A stretch of 64,000 nucleotides of DNA, from assembly GCF_017876095.1 (NCBI RefSeq), contig NZ_JAGINM010000003.1, forward strand, positions 189,491 through 253,490, written 5' to 3'. A program made the position numbers and the translations under genes. Source of the stretch: Azospirillum agricola. GTDB taxonomy: Bacteria > Pseudomonadota > Alphaproteobacteria > Azospirillales > Azospirillaceae. Positions 29,261 through 38,562 of the stretch are shown here, in pieces. A model generated the notes under the pieces. It did not search any database. It was given only the letters and a program-made list of their open reading frames with translations, and was not told the origin of the DNA. How positions within the stretch are numbered: the first letter of the stretch is position 1; each line of letters opens with the position of its first letter.

Positions 29261-30547
29261 TCAGTCGCCCTGCGCCCCGGCCAGCGCCGGGTTGGCCAGC
29301 GCCGGGTCGGTCAGCGCCGGGTCGGTCAGGGGCGCCCGCCGCACGGCGGGGAGCAGGGCGGTCATCAGCCCGCAGAGCGCCAGCGCCGACAGGCCGAACA
29401 GCAGGATGCCCCCGGCCGGCGACAGCAGCGTCGCCAGCAGGCCGAGGCCGAGCGTTCCTGCGCTGTCGCCGAAGACGTCCTGCGCGGTCCACAGGCTGTT
29501 GACGCGGCCGAGGAAATGGTCGGGCGTGTGGCCCTGCACGATGGTGTATTGCAGCAGCGAGGCGATCGAGACCGCGTAGCCGAACAGCACCAGCGCCGGC
29601 AGCGCGACGAACAGGCTGCCGCCGGCCCCCAGCGCCGTCACGCAGGCGAAGGCGCCCATGCACACGAGGCTCATGGTCAGGCCGGGCCGCGCCACGCGCG
29701 TCGCCCAGCCGCTGAGCGCCGCCCCCAGCGTCGCCCCGACCGGCACCGCCGAATAGAGCAGCCCGACCGCGAAGGCGCCGCCGCCATAGACGTCCTGCGC
29801 CAGCGCCGGGAACAGCACGCGGATGGCGGTGGTGAGAGTCATCAGGCTGCCGAGCCCGACCACCCCCAGCACGACCGGGTGGCCGAACAGGAAGCCGAAG
29901 GCGTCGGCCAGCATGCGCAGCGGGTGCCGGATCTCCCCGGCGTCGGGCATCATGCGCGGCAGTCCCAGCAGGGTCAGCACGGTCAGGCCGGTGCCGACGG
30001 CGGTGCCGACATAGGCCCAGCCGACCCCGGCCGAGGCGATGACCAGCCCGCCCAGCGCCGGCGAGACGATGGTCGCGAAGCGCATGGTCAGCATGCCGAG
30101 CGCGCGGGCCTGCATCAGGTTCGCCCGCCCGACGATGTGCGGCATCGCCGCCATCAGGGCGTTGACGCCGAGCGCGCCGAAGAAGCCGTCCCAGAAGGAC
30201 AGGGCGTAGACCGCCGCCAGCGACGGCGACGGCAGAAAGCTGTTGACCGCCAGCCCGACGAATCCCAGGCCGCAGACGCTGCGCGCGATCAGGATCAGGC
30301 GGCGGCGGTCGTGCCGGTCGGCGAGCACGCCGCCCAGCAGCAGGCCGATGAACATGCCGACGCCGTCGCAGGCCACGGCCAGCCCGACCGCGGCGCTGGA
30401 GCCGGTCATCCCGTAGACCTGGACCGGCACCGCCACCGCCAGCAGCCCGAGCCCGAGCAGCGAGATCGTGCGGGCGACCAGCAGGCGGCGGAACTGGACG
30501 TTGGTCCGCAGCAGGCTGCAATCGACGAAGAGGTTCGACAGCGTCAT
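29261..30547 (-). CDS. entS: MFS exporter EntS-like (catecholate siderophore secretion)
   Basis: The 428-residue, 12-helix MFS transporter closely follows EntS: SLLRTNVQFRRLLVARTISLLGLGLLAVAVPVQ, GLLLGGVLADRHDRRRLILIAR, and SLLQYTIVQGHTPDHFLGRVNSLWTAQ. EntS carries enterobactin across the inner membrane to the periplasm. It lies between the TonB receptor and the efflux pump genes. The tail PLTDPALTDPALANPALAG is a five-residue repeat. The start MTLSNLFVDCSLLRT matches the family. Confidence 0.92.
   Translation of the reverse strand: MTLSNLFVDCSLLRTNVQFRRLLVARTISLLGLGLLAVAVPVQVYGMTGSSAAVGLAVACDGVGMFIGLLLGGVLADRHDRRRLILIARSVCGLGFVGLAVNSFLPSPSLAAVYALSFWDGFFGALGVNALMAAMPHIVGRANLMQARALGMLTMRFATIVSPALGGLVIASAGVGWAYVGTAVGTGLTVLTLLGLPRMMPDAGEIRHPLRMLADAFGFLFGHPVVLGVVGLGSLMTLTTAIRVLFPALAQDVYGGGAFAVGLLYSAVPVGATLGAALSGWATRVARPGLTMSLVCMGAFACVTALGAGGSLFVALPALVLFGYAVSIASLLQYTIVQGHTPDHFLGRVNSLWTAQDVFGDSAGTLGLGLLATLLSPAGGILLFGLSALALCGLMTALLPAVRRAPLTDPALTDPALANPALAGAQGD
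29280..29330. repeat. 15-bp in-frame tandem repeat at the 3' end of entS
   Basis: About three diverged units of the type GTCAGCGCCGGGTCG encode PALTD, PALTD and PALAN. It is a coding minisatellite comparable to the one in the MbtH gene. Confidence 0.75.
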
Positions 30548-30681
30548 CGGCCAAGCTCCGCCGCGTTCGGTGTTGGGTATGGAAAGGGACGCGGCCCCAT
30601 CCCGCCGCCGGCCAGGATGGGGAACCGGAACAGGACGTTCGGGACGGGGCCGCGAGGCGGTGCCGGATCGGAACCGCCGGA

Positions 30682-32685
30682 TCAGAACCGATAGTTGGCG
30701 CTGACGTAGTAGTTCCGCCCCAGCTCGTGGGTCTGGAAGCGCGGGGTCTTCTCGGTCAGGATGACGTTGGTGATGTTCTTGACGCCGGCCTGGAGGCGGA
30801 TGGCATCGTTGACGTCGCCGGTGACGCCGAGGTCGAAGGTGGTGTAGCCCGGAACCTTGTTGGTCACGTTCGTGCCGCCTTCGAACTGCGGGCCGGTGTA
30901 GTGGGCCGACGCCGCCACGCTCAGTTCGTCGAGCGCCTGCCAAGTCAGGGTGCCGTGGGCCTTGTGCGCCGGACGGTTCTCCAGCGTGCCGCCGGTGATC
31001 TTGTTCTTGGCGTGCAGGTAGGCGTAGTTGCCGTTGAAAGTCAGGCCGGAGACGATGTCGAACGAGCCGGCGATCTCCAGACCGCTGAGATCGACCTTGT
31101 TGATGTTGGTGTAGTTGCGTTGGACAAGGACCGGATCATAGGTCGGGTCGATCATGTCCTTGACCTTGTTCTTGAAGACGACGGCGTTGACGTCCCAGGT
31201 CTTCTCGCGGATCTCGAAGCCGACCTCGTAGTTGGTGCTCTCTTCCGGCTTCAGGTTCGGGTTGCCCGAGAGGAAGCAGCGGCCGCCGCAGCTGATGACC
31301 CGGTATTCCGGGTTGAGCTGGTAGGCGTCCGGCGCCTTGTAGCCCTGGCTGACGCCGGCCTTCAGCGACATCTTGTCGGTGACGCGGTAGACGACGTTGG
31401 TCCGGCCGGTGAACTGGCCGCCGAAGATCTCGTGGTGGTCGTAGCGGCCGCCGACGGTGACGATCAGCGCGTCGGTCAGGTTGACGGCGTCCTGGAGGTA
31501 GGCCGCCTTCTGCGTGATCTCCGACTTTCCGCTCACCACGTAGGTGGCGGGATCCTCGATGGTCTGCTTGCGGTACTCGGCGCCGGCCGTCAGGTTGTTG
31601 AAGCCGAGCGCGAAGTTGGTGCGGCCGTGCAGGAACAGGTTCTTCTCGGACAGGGACCGTTGCCGGGGCGCGTTGTAGCTGGAGTTGTAGTCGTCGATGT
31701 CGGCGTTCTCGTAGTTCGCCTCCAGCATCGTGGTGCCCCAGCCCCATTTGCCGGTGTGGCTGAGGGCGAAGGTGTTCCGCTTGACGTCCTGGTCGCTGTA
31801 GGACGGGACGGCGTCGTAGATGTTGTACGGGCGTTCGTCGTGGTTGTAGGCGTAGGAGAAGTCCAGGATCTGGCTCTCGGTCGCCTCCCAGCGCAGCGCG
31901 GTCCGCATGTCCTTGAGATTCTTCTTCTCGTAGATCGGGACGGTGCCGTTGTTCTTGGAGCCGTGGTACCAGGGCTGGCGGTTGTACAGCTCGCCGGCGA
32001 TCGAGGCCGACAGCTTCTCGGTGATCGGGCCGGCGCCGTACAGATTCAGGCGATACTGGTTGCCGTCCTTGCCGGGATCGACCAGACGGTATTCGGCGCC
32101 GACGCTGCCGGTCCATTTGTCGGACGGCTTCTTGGTGATGATGTTCACCACGCCGCCCATGGCGTCCGAGCCGTAGAGCGCCGACATCGGGCCGCGCACC
32201 ACCTCGACCCGCTCGATCGCCGACAGCGGGACCGCGTGGTAGTCGAAGTCGCTGCCGCGCCACAGGGCGTCCGACGAGGAGATGCGCTTGCCGTCGACCA
32301 GCACCAGCGTGTAGTTGGCGCCCAGGCCGCGGATCACCACCTCGTCGCGGCCCAGATTGTCGGCGTTGTCGTTGATGCCGACCGTCTGGCGCAGGATGTC
32401 GGGCAGGCCGTTGGACGGGCCCTTGTTCTCGATGTCCTCCGACGTGATGACGGTGGTGAAGGCCGGCGCGGTCAGCGTGCTCTGCTCCGTGCCGCTCGCC
32501 GTCACCGTCACCGGCCCCAGCGTCTGGGTGGCCTGCGACGCATCGCCCTGGGCGAGCGCCGCCGGGCTGAGGCCGGCCAAGGGACCCGCCACCGCCGCCG
32601 CGATCAGAATCTTGCCAAGCCCGGCGCCCGCCGTTTCCGCGCGCGCCTCTTCCTTTGCACACGCCCCCGCTGTGCAGTCGATCAT
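30682..32685 (-). CDS. TonB-dependent outer-membrane receptor, FepA/CirA-like
   Basis: The 667-residue receptor has a signal region (residues 1-45, ending PAALAQ), a TonB-box-like LGPVTVTASG, and a plug domain with IRGLGANYTLVLVDGKRI and RVEVVRGPMSALYGSDAMGGVVNIITKK. A 22-strand barrel ends in NYYVSANYRF. The plug matches FepA/CirA-type catecholate receptors. It should import the ferric siderophore made by the adjacent genes. A cysteine pair in the barrel (ISCGGRCFLSGNP) resembles the disulfide loop of FepA. It is preceded by an AGGGG site and a Fur-box-like palindrome. Confidence 0.93.
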   Translation of the reverse strand: MIDCTAGACAKEEARAETAGAGLGKILIAAAVAGPLAGLSPAALAQGDASQATQTLGPVTVTASGTEQSTLTAPAFTTVITSEDIENKGPSNGLPDILRQTVGINDNADNLGRDEVVIRGLGANYTLVLVDGKRISSSDALWRGSDFDYHAVPLSAIERVEVVRGPMSALYGSDAMGGVVNIITKKPSDKWTGSVGAEYRLVDPGKDGNQYRLNLYGAGPITEKLSASIAGELYNRQPWYHGSKNNGTVPIYEKKNLKDMRTALRWEATESQILDFSYAYNHDERPYNIYDAVPSYSDQDVKRNTFALSHTGKWGWGTTMLEANYENADIDDYNSSYNAPRQRSLSEKNLFLHGRTNFALGFNNLTAGAEYRKQTIEDPATYVVSGKSEITQKAAYLQDAVNLTDALIVTVGGRYDHHEIFGGQFTGRTNVVYRVTDKMSLKAGVSQGYKAPDAYQLNPEYRVISCGGRCFLSGNPNLKPEESTNYEVGFEIREKTWDVNAVVFKNKVKDMIDPTYDPVLVQRNYTNINKVDLSGLEIAGSFDIVSGLTFNGNYAYLHAKNKITGGTLENRPAHKAHGTLTWQALDELSVAASAHYTGPQFEGGTNVTNKVPGYTTFDLGVTGDVNDAIRLQAGVKNITNVILTEKTPRFQTHELGRNYYVSANYRF

Positions 32686-32718
32686 GTCCGTTTACCCCTG
32701 TTTGATGCACTTAATAAC

Positions 32719-32739
32719 GCAAATGCGAATCAATCGCAT
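32719..32739 (-). promoter_or_regulatory. Fur-box-like palindrome upstream of the TonB receptor
   Basis: The minus strand reads GCGATTGATTCGCATTTGC (32737-32719). It shares 14 of 19 positions with the site before the PepSY operon. Within it, ATGCGA-N5-TCGCAT (32723-32739) is a perfect inverted repeat. It lies 34-52 bases upstream of the receptor start. The rest of the 285-base gap is AT-rich without a gene. Confidence 0.65.
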
Positions 32740-32970
32740 ATTCCCGCAGTGCTTGTTATCTCATATCCATTTTCGCAGCAAGGATTATGACGTTCGGCTT
32801 CGAAATAAATTTGCAATCCATTGCGCTGAAAATCCGCTCCTCGAAAAACGGATGCTTCATCAGAGCGGTGGAACAGGCATCTTCACTGTCGAAGTCACAG
32901 GGGCGGCCAAACCCAGCCATCCGTATCGACCAATCTATATTAGATAATTTTTATGGATTGTCGGTTTTGG

Positions 32971-34584
32971 TCATTCGGCTGCTTTCATGCCAACAGGGCT
33001 GGCGATTCCCGACCAGACGCTGTCGCGCGGCCCCTGCTGGACGCGGCGTCCGGTGGCGCGCGCCAGACCGGCGAACCCGGCGGCGCCGGCCAGCGCGACC
33101 AGATCGACGGCGATCAGGTCGGCGGAGGCCCACAGTCCCAGGCCGGGCACGGCCAGGGCCAGCAGGCTGGTGAGGGGAATGGCGGCGGTCGTGGCGGCGG
33201 CCATCCACAGCAGCTCGCTTCCGGCCCGGGCGGCGCCGCGGGCGAAAGCCCAGGCGCAGGAGGCGAGGAACACCGCGTAGTAGACGCCGTAATGCCAGGC
33301 GTTGAGGTCGGTCACGAGGCCGTTCAACCATTTTCCGGCGGCGATGGTCAGGGACAGCCCGCCGACGCAGCCCAGGCAGACGCCGACGGTGCCGGCGGCG
33401 AGCAGGGCGGTCGAGCGGCTCTGCGTCACCGGCCCGCCGGCCCGCCGCTCGGTCCTGCGGCGCGATTCGATCCACAACAGGTTGCCCGAATAGAACAGGA
33501 AGGCGCCCGCCAGACCGAGGAGGAAGTAGGTCCAGCGCACCACGCCGCCACCGAAGCTGCCGAAATGCAGGGCGAAGAAGGCCGACACCATGGCCGACCA
33601 GGAGCCCTGGTGGCCGGGCATGTATTCGGTGTCGATGATGGTTCCACGGGTGGCGCTCATCAGCACGAAGCCCTCGCGGCGCACCAGATGGCGGGGGTCG
33701 CGGCCCCAGACGCGCACCGTGGCGCTGCGCGTGTTGGCGTCGTGGTATTCCAGGGCGATCGGGGTGAAATCCGGGGAGAGCGCCTTGGCGCGCGCCAGGA
33801 ATTCGGTCGGCGGCAGCATGGCGGCCGGCGTCGGATCCTTCCTCACCGCGCGGAAGGGGCTGCTCTCCATCATCACCGCCCGCATCCGCCCGCCATAGAC
33901 CGCCTCGTCGAGCGCGTCGTAGATCTGGTCGTGCAGCCCGAACACCACCGCCGACAGGGCGATGACGATGTGGAAGGGCAGGCTGACGATGCCGACGATG
34001 TTGTGCGCGTCGAGCCACATCCGCTTCAGGTTGCGGCCGACCCGCAGGACGAGGAAATCCTTGACCAGCGAGGGCAGCAGCACGATGACGCCGGAGACCA
34101 GCGCCACCACGTAGAGCGCGCTCGCCACCCCGGTCACCATGGTGCCGATGTCGAGGTCCCCGGGAATGCCGACGGTGCGGTGAACGATGTCAACCAGCAT
34201 GCCGACCCCCGACGGATCGAGCTGCTCGATCCCGACCGTGCCGTCGGGCTGGAGCGTCGCCGACCAGGGGGCCGGATCGTAGCGCATCGCCTCCCAGATC
34301 AGGCGCAGCGGCTGTTCCCCGGCCACGCCGCCGTCGCCGTGCTCCAGCGCCAGCGTGAAGTCCTTCGCCGCGTTGGGGCGGAGCGCCAGGGTGGCGGCGA
34401 TCAACTCGTCGGCCCGCTCCAGCGCCAGCGGCGTCACCGCGGAGGGCGGCGTGACCCAGCGCTCCAGCGGTTCCTTGAACATGGTCAGGGCGCCGGCGTA
34501 GAAGGCGATGAACAGGATCAGCCCGGTCACGATGCCGGTCCAGCTGTGGACCGTCCGGTAGAGGCGGACAATGTCGGCGCGCAT
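32971..34584 (-). CDS. PepSY-associated transmembrane protein, probable iron-siderophore reductase
   Basis: The 537-residue protein starts with a helix typical of PepSY_TM proteins (YRTVHSWTGIVTGLILFIAFYAGALTMF). It also has DAHNIVGIVSLPFHIVIALSAVVFGLHD and further helices to the C-terminus, about seven in all, with histidines inside or near them that could bind haem. Members such as FsrB and FoxB reduce iron from siderophores in the inner membrane. It is the third gene of an operon with two small membrane proteins and a Fur-box-like site, next to the receptor. The exact substrate is inferred only. Confidence 0.82.
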   Translation of the reverse strand: MRADIVRLYRTVHSWTGIVTGLILFIAFYAGALTMFKEPLERWVTPPSAVTPLALERADELIAATLALRPNAAKDFTLALEHGDGGVAGEQPLRLIWEAMRYDPAPWSATLQPDGTVGIEQLDPSGVGMLVDIVHRTVGIPGDLDIGTMVTGVASALYVVALVSGVIVLLPSLVKDFLVLRVGRNLKRMWLDAHNIVGIVSLPFHIVIALSAVVFGLHDQIYDALDEAVYGGRMRAVMMESSPFRAVRKDPTPAAMLPPTEFLARAKALSPDFTPIALEYHDANTRSATVRVWGRDPRHLVRREGFVLMSATRGTIIDTEYMPGHQGSWSAMVSAFFALHFGSFGGGVVRWTYFLLGLAGAFLFYSGNLLWIESRRRTERRAGGPVTQSRSTALLAAGTVGVCLGCVGGLSLTIAAGKWLNGLVTDLNAWHYGVYYAVFLASCAWAFARGAARAGSELLWMAAATTAAIPLTSLLALAVPGLGLWASADLIAVDLVALAGAAGFAGLARATGRRVQQGPRDSVWSGIASPVGMKAAE

Positions 34585-34624
34585 GGGCGGGCTCTCCGGA
34601 ATTCAGGCCGTCGGGGGCGGGCGG

Positions 34625-34933
34625 TCATTGGGCGAGGGTGCGGGCGGCGTGCAGCGCGGCGTAGGCGAGCAGATTCGCTCCCCCCAGCCAGAGCCAGGCG
34701 CGCAGGCCGCTGCGGAACAGGAAGCAGAAGCTGACGACGCCGAGCCAGACCGGCGCCACCATCCACATGTTGAACTGGATCTTGTTCAGCGCCCCGGGAC
34801 CGCCGGGACCGGCCCAGGCGAACAGGCCGGAGATGGCGATCGCCAGGGTGAAGCCGAGCAGCGTGCCGGCCAGGCTCTTGCTCCACCAGTCGGGGCGGAT
34901 GGGCGGACGGGCGCGCGGGGTGGCGGCGGTCAT
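34625..34933 (-). CDS. Small inner-membrane protein of the PepSY iron-uptake operon
   Basis: The 102-residue protein has three predicted membrane helices (about 22-40, 57-73, 78-95). The motif NKIQFNMWMVAPVWLGVVSFCFLFRSGLRAWLWLG resembles small iron-uptake-associated proteins often found beside PepSY_TM genes in Proteobacteria. I cannot assign a biochemical role. It is 3 bases from the upstream gene and 40 from the PepSY gene. Confidence 0.72.
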   Translation of the reverse strand: MTAATPRARPPIRPDWWSKSLAGTLLGFTLAIAISGLFAWAGPGGPGALNKIQFNMWMVAPVWLGVVSFCFLFRSGLRAWLWLGGANLLAYAALHAARTLAQ

Positions 34934-34936
34934 CGC

Positions 34937-35218
34937 TCACGCCCTCTTCGACAGGACGGGCAAGGCGACGGCGACGAAGGGCAGGGCGGTGAACAGCGCC
35001 ATCGCCACGGTCAGGCTGGTGAACAGCGCCGTGACCGGATGCTGGACCATCGACCACAGCAGGCCGCCGGACAGCAGCGCCATGCCCCCGACGAGGCGGC
35101 CGGGCCAGGCCGGCCAGGTCTCCCTCACCCATTGCTGGCGCGGCGCCGCGAGGTACACGCTGAGCGCGCCGGCGGCCGTGCAGGCAAGGGCCAGAAGTTG
35201 AATGATGGCGTCAGCCAT
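34937..35218 (-). CDS. Small inner-membrane protein (DUF3325-like)
   Basis: The 93-residue protein has three hydrophobic segments and the motif LSVYLAAPRQQWVRETWPAWPGRLVGG, similar to DUF3325-type proteins that accompany PepSY_TM iron-uptake genes. The start MADAIIQLLAL is chosen because GGAGG lies eight bases upstream; a GTG five codons earlier overlaps that site. First gene of the operon, 80 bases from a Fur-box-like site. DUF assignment is tentative. Confidence 0.7.
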   Translation of the reverse strand: MADAIIQLLALACTAAGALSVYLAAPRQQWVRETWPAWPGRLVGGMALLSGGLLWSMVQHPVTALFTSLTVAMALFTALPFVAVALPVLSKRA

Positions 35219-35296
35219 GGAATCCGCCTCCACGCGAACCGCGACCGTTTCAAGCGATGAACATTCCAGCCCTTCTGCCTACTCCTGGCTGAAATC

Positions 35297-35315
35297 GCAA
35301 GTGATTCTTAATTGC
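35297..35315 (-). promoter_or_regulatory. Fur-box-like operator upstream of the PepSY operon
   Basis: GCAAGTGATTCTTAATTGC has near-palindromic ends (GCAA/TTGC) and shares 15 of 19 positions with the site before entC. It lies about 80 bases upstream of the operon's first gene. The rest of the 269-base gap holds only the terminator of the next operon. Confidence 0.78.
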
Positions 35316-35416
35316 GTGTGCGGTGCGTCATGGTGCCGCGGATGGTTCGCCGGGGAAACCGTGGCGGCGGAATCTCCGGCCGGCTCCGTTGGCCGGGATG
35401 GCGGCCGCAATGGAAA

Positions 35417-35453
35417 AAGGGCCATGACCGCCGCCGGTCATGGCCCTTCCGAG
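35417..35453 (-). terminator. Rho-independent terminator of the dgo/tct operon
   Basis: Perfect 14-base arms (AAGGGCCATGACCG / CGGTCATGGCCCTT) with a four-base loop are followed on the minus strand by TTTTT. It lies 40 bases beyond the SMP-30 gene stop. Confidence 0.92.
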
Positions 35454-35487
35454 GGGATGGAACTGGTCTTTTCCCCGGCTCCCCGAT

Positions 35488-36417
35488 TCAGCGGGTCAGG
35501 CGCGGTTCGGGCAGGCCCTGGGCGCCGGGATCGAACATCAGGACGCGCCCGCCGTGCGGATCGTCGGCCAGATCGGCCGGGCCCCGGCTGAGCGAGGTGA
35601 CCAGCAGCGTCCGCAAGTCCTCGCCGCCGAAGGCGCACATGGTCGGCTTGCGCATCGGCACCTCGATGCGGCGGTCGAGCTCGCCGCGCGGGGTGAAGCG
35701 CTTGATGCAGCCCTCGTCCAGGCAGCAGATCCAGTAGCAGCCGTCGGTGTCCACCGCAGCACCGTCCGGCCGCCCGGTCATCGCCCGCATGTCGACGAAG
35801 GGGCGCCGGTCGCCGGCGGCGCCGGCGTCGGGGTCGTAGTCCCAGGCCCAGACCATCCGCACGTCGCGGTGGGTGTCGGACGCGTAGAGCGTCCGCCCGT
35901 CCGGGCTGAAGGCGGAGCCGTTGGGGATGATGAAGCCGGCCAGCCCGGTCTCGACCAGCCCCTCGGCGCGGGTGAAGCGGTACCACGCGCCGGACGTGTC
36001 GCCCTGCGTGATGTCCATCACCATGCCGGACACCCACAGCCGCCCCTGGCGGTCGCAGCGCCCGTCGTTGAAGCGCATGCCCTCCTTCGGGAAGGGGCTG
36101 TCGGCGAGGCGGGTGAGCACCGCCTCGCCGCCGGCCTTCGGCAGTTCCGCGTCGAAGAGGCCGGTCTGGCAGGCGACCACGACTCCGCCATCCGGGCCGG
36201 CATCCGGCCGCAGCACGAGGCTGCCGACCAGTTCGGGCAGCGTCCAGTCGCGCCGCACGCCGCTGGACGGATCCAGCCGGTGGATGCGGCGGCCCGGGAT
36301 GTCGATCCAGGTCCAGGTGCGGTGGTCGGCGTCCCAGACGGGATTCTCGCCGTTGCCGTTGCGGAGATCCGGTTCGATGACCGAATCGAGGCCGATGGTG
36401 GTGACGGCGACGGTCAT
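35488..36417 (-). CDS. SMP-30/gluconolactonase-family sugar lactonase
   Basis: The 309-residue six-bladed beta-propeller has SMP-30 hallmarks: GENPVWDADHRTWTWIDI, the metal-site segments MRFNDGRCDRQGRLWVSGM and IPNGSAFSPDGRTLYASDT, and RPDGAAVDTDG. Such enzymes hydrolyse aldonolactones, for example galactono- or arabinonolactone. Its ATG overlaps the tctA stop (ATGA), and it is the last gene of the operon before a strong terminator. With DgoK and DgoA it fits a galactose/galactonate route. Confidence 0.9.
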   Translation of the reverse strand: MTVAVTTIGLDSVIEPDLRNGNGENPVWDADHRTWTWIDIPGRRIHRLDPSSGVRRDWTLPELVGSLVLRPDAGPDGGVVVACQTGLFDAELPKAGGEAVLTRLADSPFPKEGMRFNDGRCDRQGRLWVSGMVMDITQGDTSGAWYRFTRAEGLVETGLAGFIIPNGSAFSPDGRTLYASDTHRDVRMVWAWDYDPDAGAAGDRRPFVDMRAMTGRPDGAAVDTDGCYWICCLDEGCIKRFTPRGELDRRIEVPMRKPTMCAFGGEDLRTLLVTSLSRGPADLADDPHGGRVLMFDPGAQGLPEPRLTR

Positions 36418-37943
36418 TTCGCCGGTTCCGCCCGTCCCGTGGCTCCCCCGCCGGACGCCGCCGCCCGATCGGCCCGCCAGCGCTTCACCAGCGGCAGCAG
36501 CATCGTCAGGATGGCGACGGTCAGCAGGATCGCCGTGATCGGCCGGCTGTAGAGGAAGTCGTAGCTGCCGCCCGACAGCGACAGGGCGCGGCGGAAGTTG
36601 GCCTCGGCCATCGGCCCCATGATCAGCGCCAGCACCACCGGCGAGGCGGGGAAGTCCCATTTCTGCATGAAGTAGCCGGCGACGCCGGCGGCCAGCATGA
36701 TGCCGATGTCGAACAGGCTGTTGTTGATGGCGTAGGTGCCGACCACGCAGAGCGCCAGGATGACCGGCGTCAGCACCGACTTCGGCATCTGTAGGATGCG
36801 GCCCATGAAGCGCAGCGAGCCCAGCCCCAGCACCAGCATGCCGACGTAGCAGAAGATCATGCCGGCGAAGAGGGTGAAGACCAGATCCGCGTGTTCCTTG
36901 AACAGCAGCGGCCCCGGCTGAAGCCCCTGGAGGGTCAGGGCGCCCAGCATCACGGCGGTCACCGCGTCGCCGGGGATGCCCAGCGTCAGCATCGTCAGCA
37001 GCGCGCCGCCGGTGCAGCCGTTGGCGCCGGCCTCGCAGGCGGCGACGCCGCCCAGCTCACCCTTGCCGTAATTCTCCGGCGTCTTGCTGAAGCGTCGGGC
37101 CTCGTTGTAGGCGACATAGGCGGCGATGTCGGAACCGGCGCCGGGAATGATGCCGATGACGATGCCGAGCACCGAGGAGCGCGACACGACGCCGAGCAGC
37201 GCCTTGTAGGTCGCCCAGGGCGGAATGATGCGGCCCAGCGCCGCCGCCATGCCGAGCCGGACCTTCGGGTCCTCCAGCGACTTGAAGGCTTCGGCGGCGG
37301 CGAACAGACCGATCATCACCGGAATGAAGGGGACGTTGAACAGCTCGGTGTAGCCGCCGGTGAAGCGCGGGAAGCCGCCCATCGGGTCGAGCCCGACGGT
37401 GGCGATCAGCAGGCCGAGGAAGCCGGCGATCAGCCCCTTGACCACCGACTTGCCGGAGATGCTGGCGATGATGCTGAGACCGAAGACGGCGAGCGCGAAG
37501 CTCTCCGAGGCGCTGAACTCCAGGGCGAAGCCGGCGAGCACCGGCGCCAGGAAGATCAGCACCAGGATGCTGGCCATGCCGCCCAGGAAGGAGGACAGGG
37601 TGGCGGTGCCGAGAGCGATGCCGGCCATGCCCTTCTTGGTCAGCTCGAAGCCGTCCATGGCGGTGGCGGCGGCGGCCGGCGTGCCGGGGATCTTCAGCAG
37701 GATGGCGGTCACCGACCCGCCATAGACGCCGCCGAAGAACACGCCGGAGATCATCAGCAGGCCGGACACCGGATCCATGCCGAAGGTGAAGGGCAGCAGG
37801 ATGGCGACGCCCATCGTCGCGGTCAGGCCCGGAAGGGCGCCGATGACGATGCCGAGCGCGACGCCCACGAGGGAGAGAAGCAGCGCCATCGGGTTGGCGG
37901 CCAGCGTCGCGACGCCGTTCATCAGCATGCCGAGTTCATGCAT
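36414..37943 (-). CDS. tctA: Tripartite tricarboxylate transporter large permease TctA
   Basis: The 509-residue protein has about 12 membrane helices and the TctA signatures GALPGLTATMGVAILLPFTFGMDP, GVFFGGVYGGSVTAILLKIPGTPAAAATAMDG and GIIPGAGSDIAAYVAYNEARR. It is the large membrane subunit of a binding-protein-dependent secondary transporter. Substrates of this family include citrate and other organic acids; here sugar acids are likely because of the dgo genes. It lies 45 bases after tctB. Confidence 0.95.
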   Translation of the reverse strand: MHELGMLMNGVATLAANPMALLLSLVGVALGIVIGALPGLTATMGVAILLPFTFGMDPVSGLLMISGVFFGGVYGGSVTAILLKIPGTPAAAATAMDGFELTKKGMAGIALGTATLSSFLGGMASILVLIFLAPVLAGFALEFSASESFALAVFGLSIIASISGKSVVKGLIAGFLGLLIATVGLDPMGGFPRFTGGYTELFNVPFIPVMIGLFAAAEAFKSLEDPKVRLGMAAALGRIIPPWATYKALLGVVSRSSVLGIVIGIIPGAGSDIAAYVAYNEARRFSKTPENYGKGELGGVAACEAGANGCTGGALLTMLTLGIPGDAVTAVMLGALTLQGLQPGPLLFKEHADLVFTLFAGMIFCYVGMLVLGLGSLRFMGRILQMPKSVLTPVILALCVVGTYAINNSLFDIGIMLAAGVAGYFMQKWDFPASPVVLALIMGPMAEANFRRALSLSGGSYDFLYSRPITAILLTVAILTMLLPLVKRWRADRAAASGGGATGRAEPAK

Positions 37944-37988
37944 GGCGGCGCTCCTTCGTGGTCATGGGGGTGGAATGGAGGGCGAGGG

Positions 37989-38495
37989 TCATTCGAACAG
38001 GCTCCCCACCGGCAGCGGCACCCCGAGGGCGCTCTGGAAGGTGACGTAGATCAGGGCGGTCACGGCGACGGCGATCACCGGATTCCACAGCGGGCTGCGC
38101 TGGCCCATCAGCCACATCAGCGCGGCCATGTAGACCACCGTGGCGAGGGCGTAGCCGACATAGGCCATGGCGACCAGGCAGACGGCGGTGGCGAGGATGC
38201 CCAGCGCCACGCCGACATAACCGATCACGCCCACCGGCGGGGTGTCGTCGACGATCGTCGGCATGCGCAGCGTGTTGGCGATCAGGATCAGGCTCAGCAC
38301 GATCAGCATGGAGGCGTGGATGACCGGGAAGCGGGCCGGGCCGACGTCGGCGGCCAGCAGGGTCTTGGGGAAATCGCCGGTGGAGGCGATGGCGGCGGCG
38401 GCCACCGCGATGAGAATGACGGCGATCACCAGATTGGCGATCTTGGTGGACAAGGGCGCGCCGGCCCCGCCGCCCTGGACAGGTGCGTTGCTCAT
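37989..38495 (-). CDS. tctB: Tripartite tricarboxylate transporter small permease TctB
   Basis: The 168-residue protein has four predicted helices (about 12-33, 45-66, 84-118, 128-155) and the TctB pattern GDFPKTLLAADVGPARFPVIHA. It is the small membrane subunit that pairs with TctA. It lies between tctC and tctA, with gaps of 67 and 45 bases. Confidence 0.88.
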   Translation of the reverse strand: MSNAPVQGGGAGAPLSTKIANLVIAVILIAVAAAAIASTGDFPKTLLAADVGPARFPVIHASMLIVLSLILIANTLRMPTIVDDTPPVGVIGYVGVALGILATAVCLVAMAYVGYALATVVYMAALMWLMGQRSPLWNPVIAVAVTALIYVTFQSALGVPLPVGSLFE

Positions 38496-38562
38496 GTGTC
38501 GGACTCCTCAGGAAGAAGCGGCGTCCCGGCGGCTCCGCACCGACGGGACGCCGCAACCCCTG

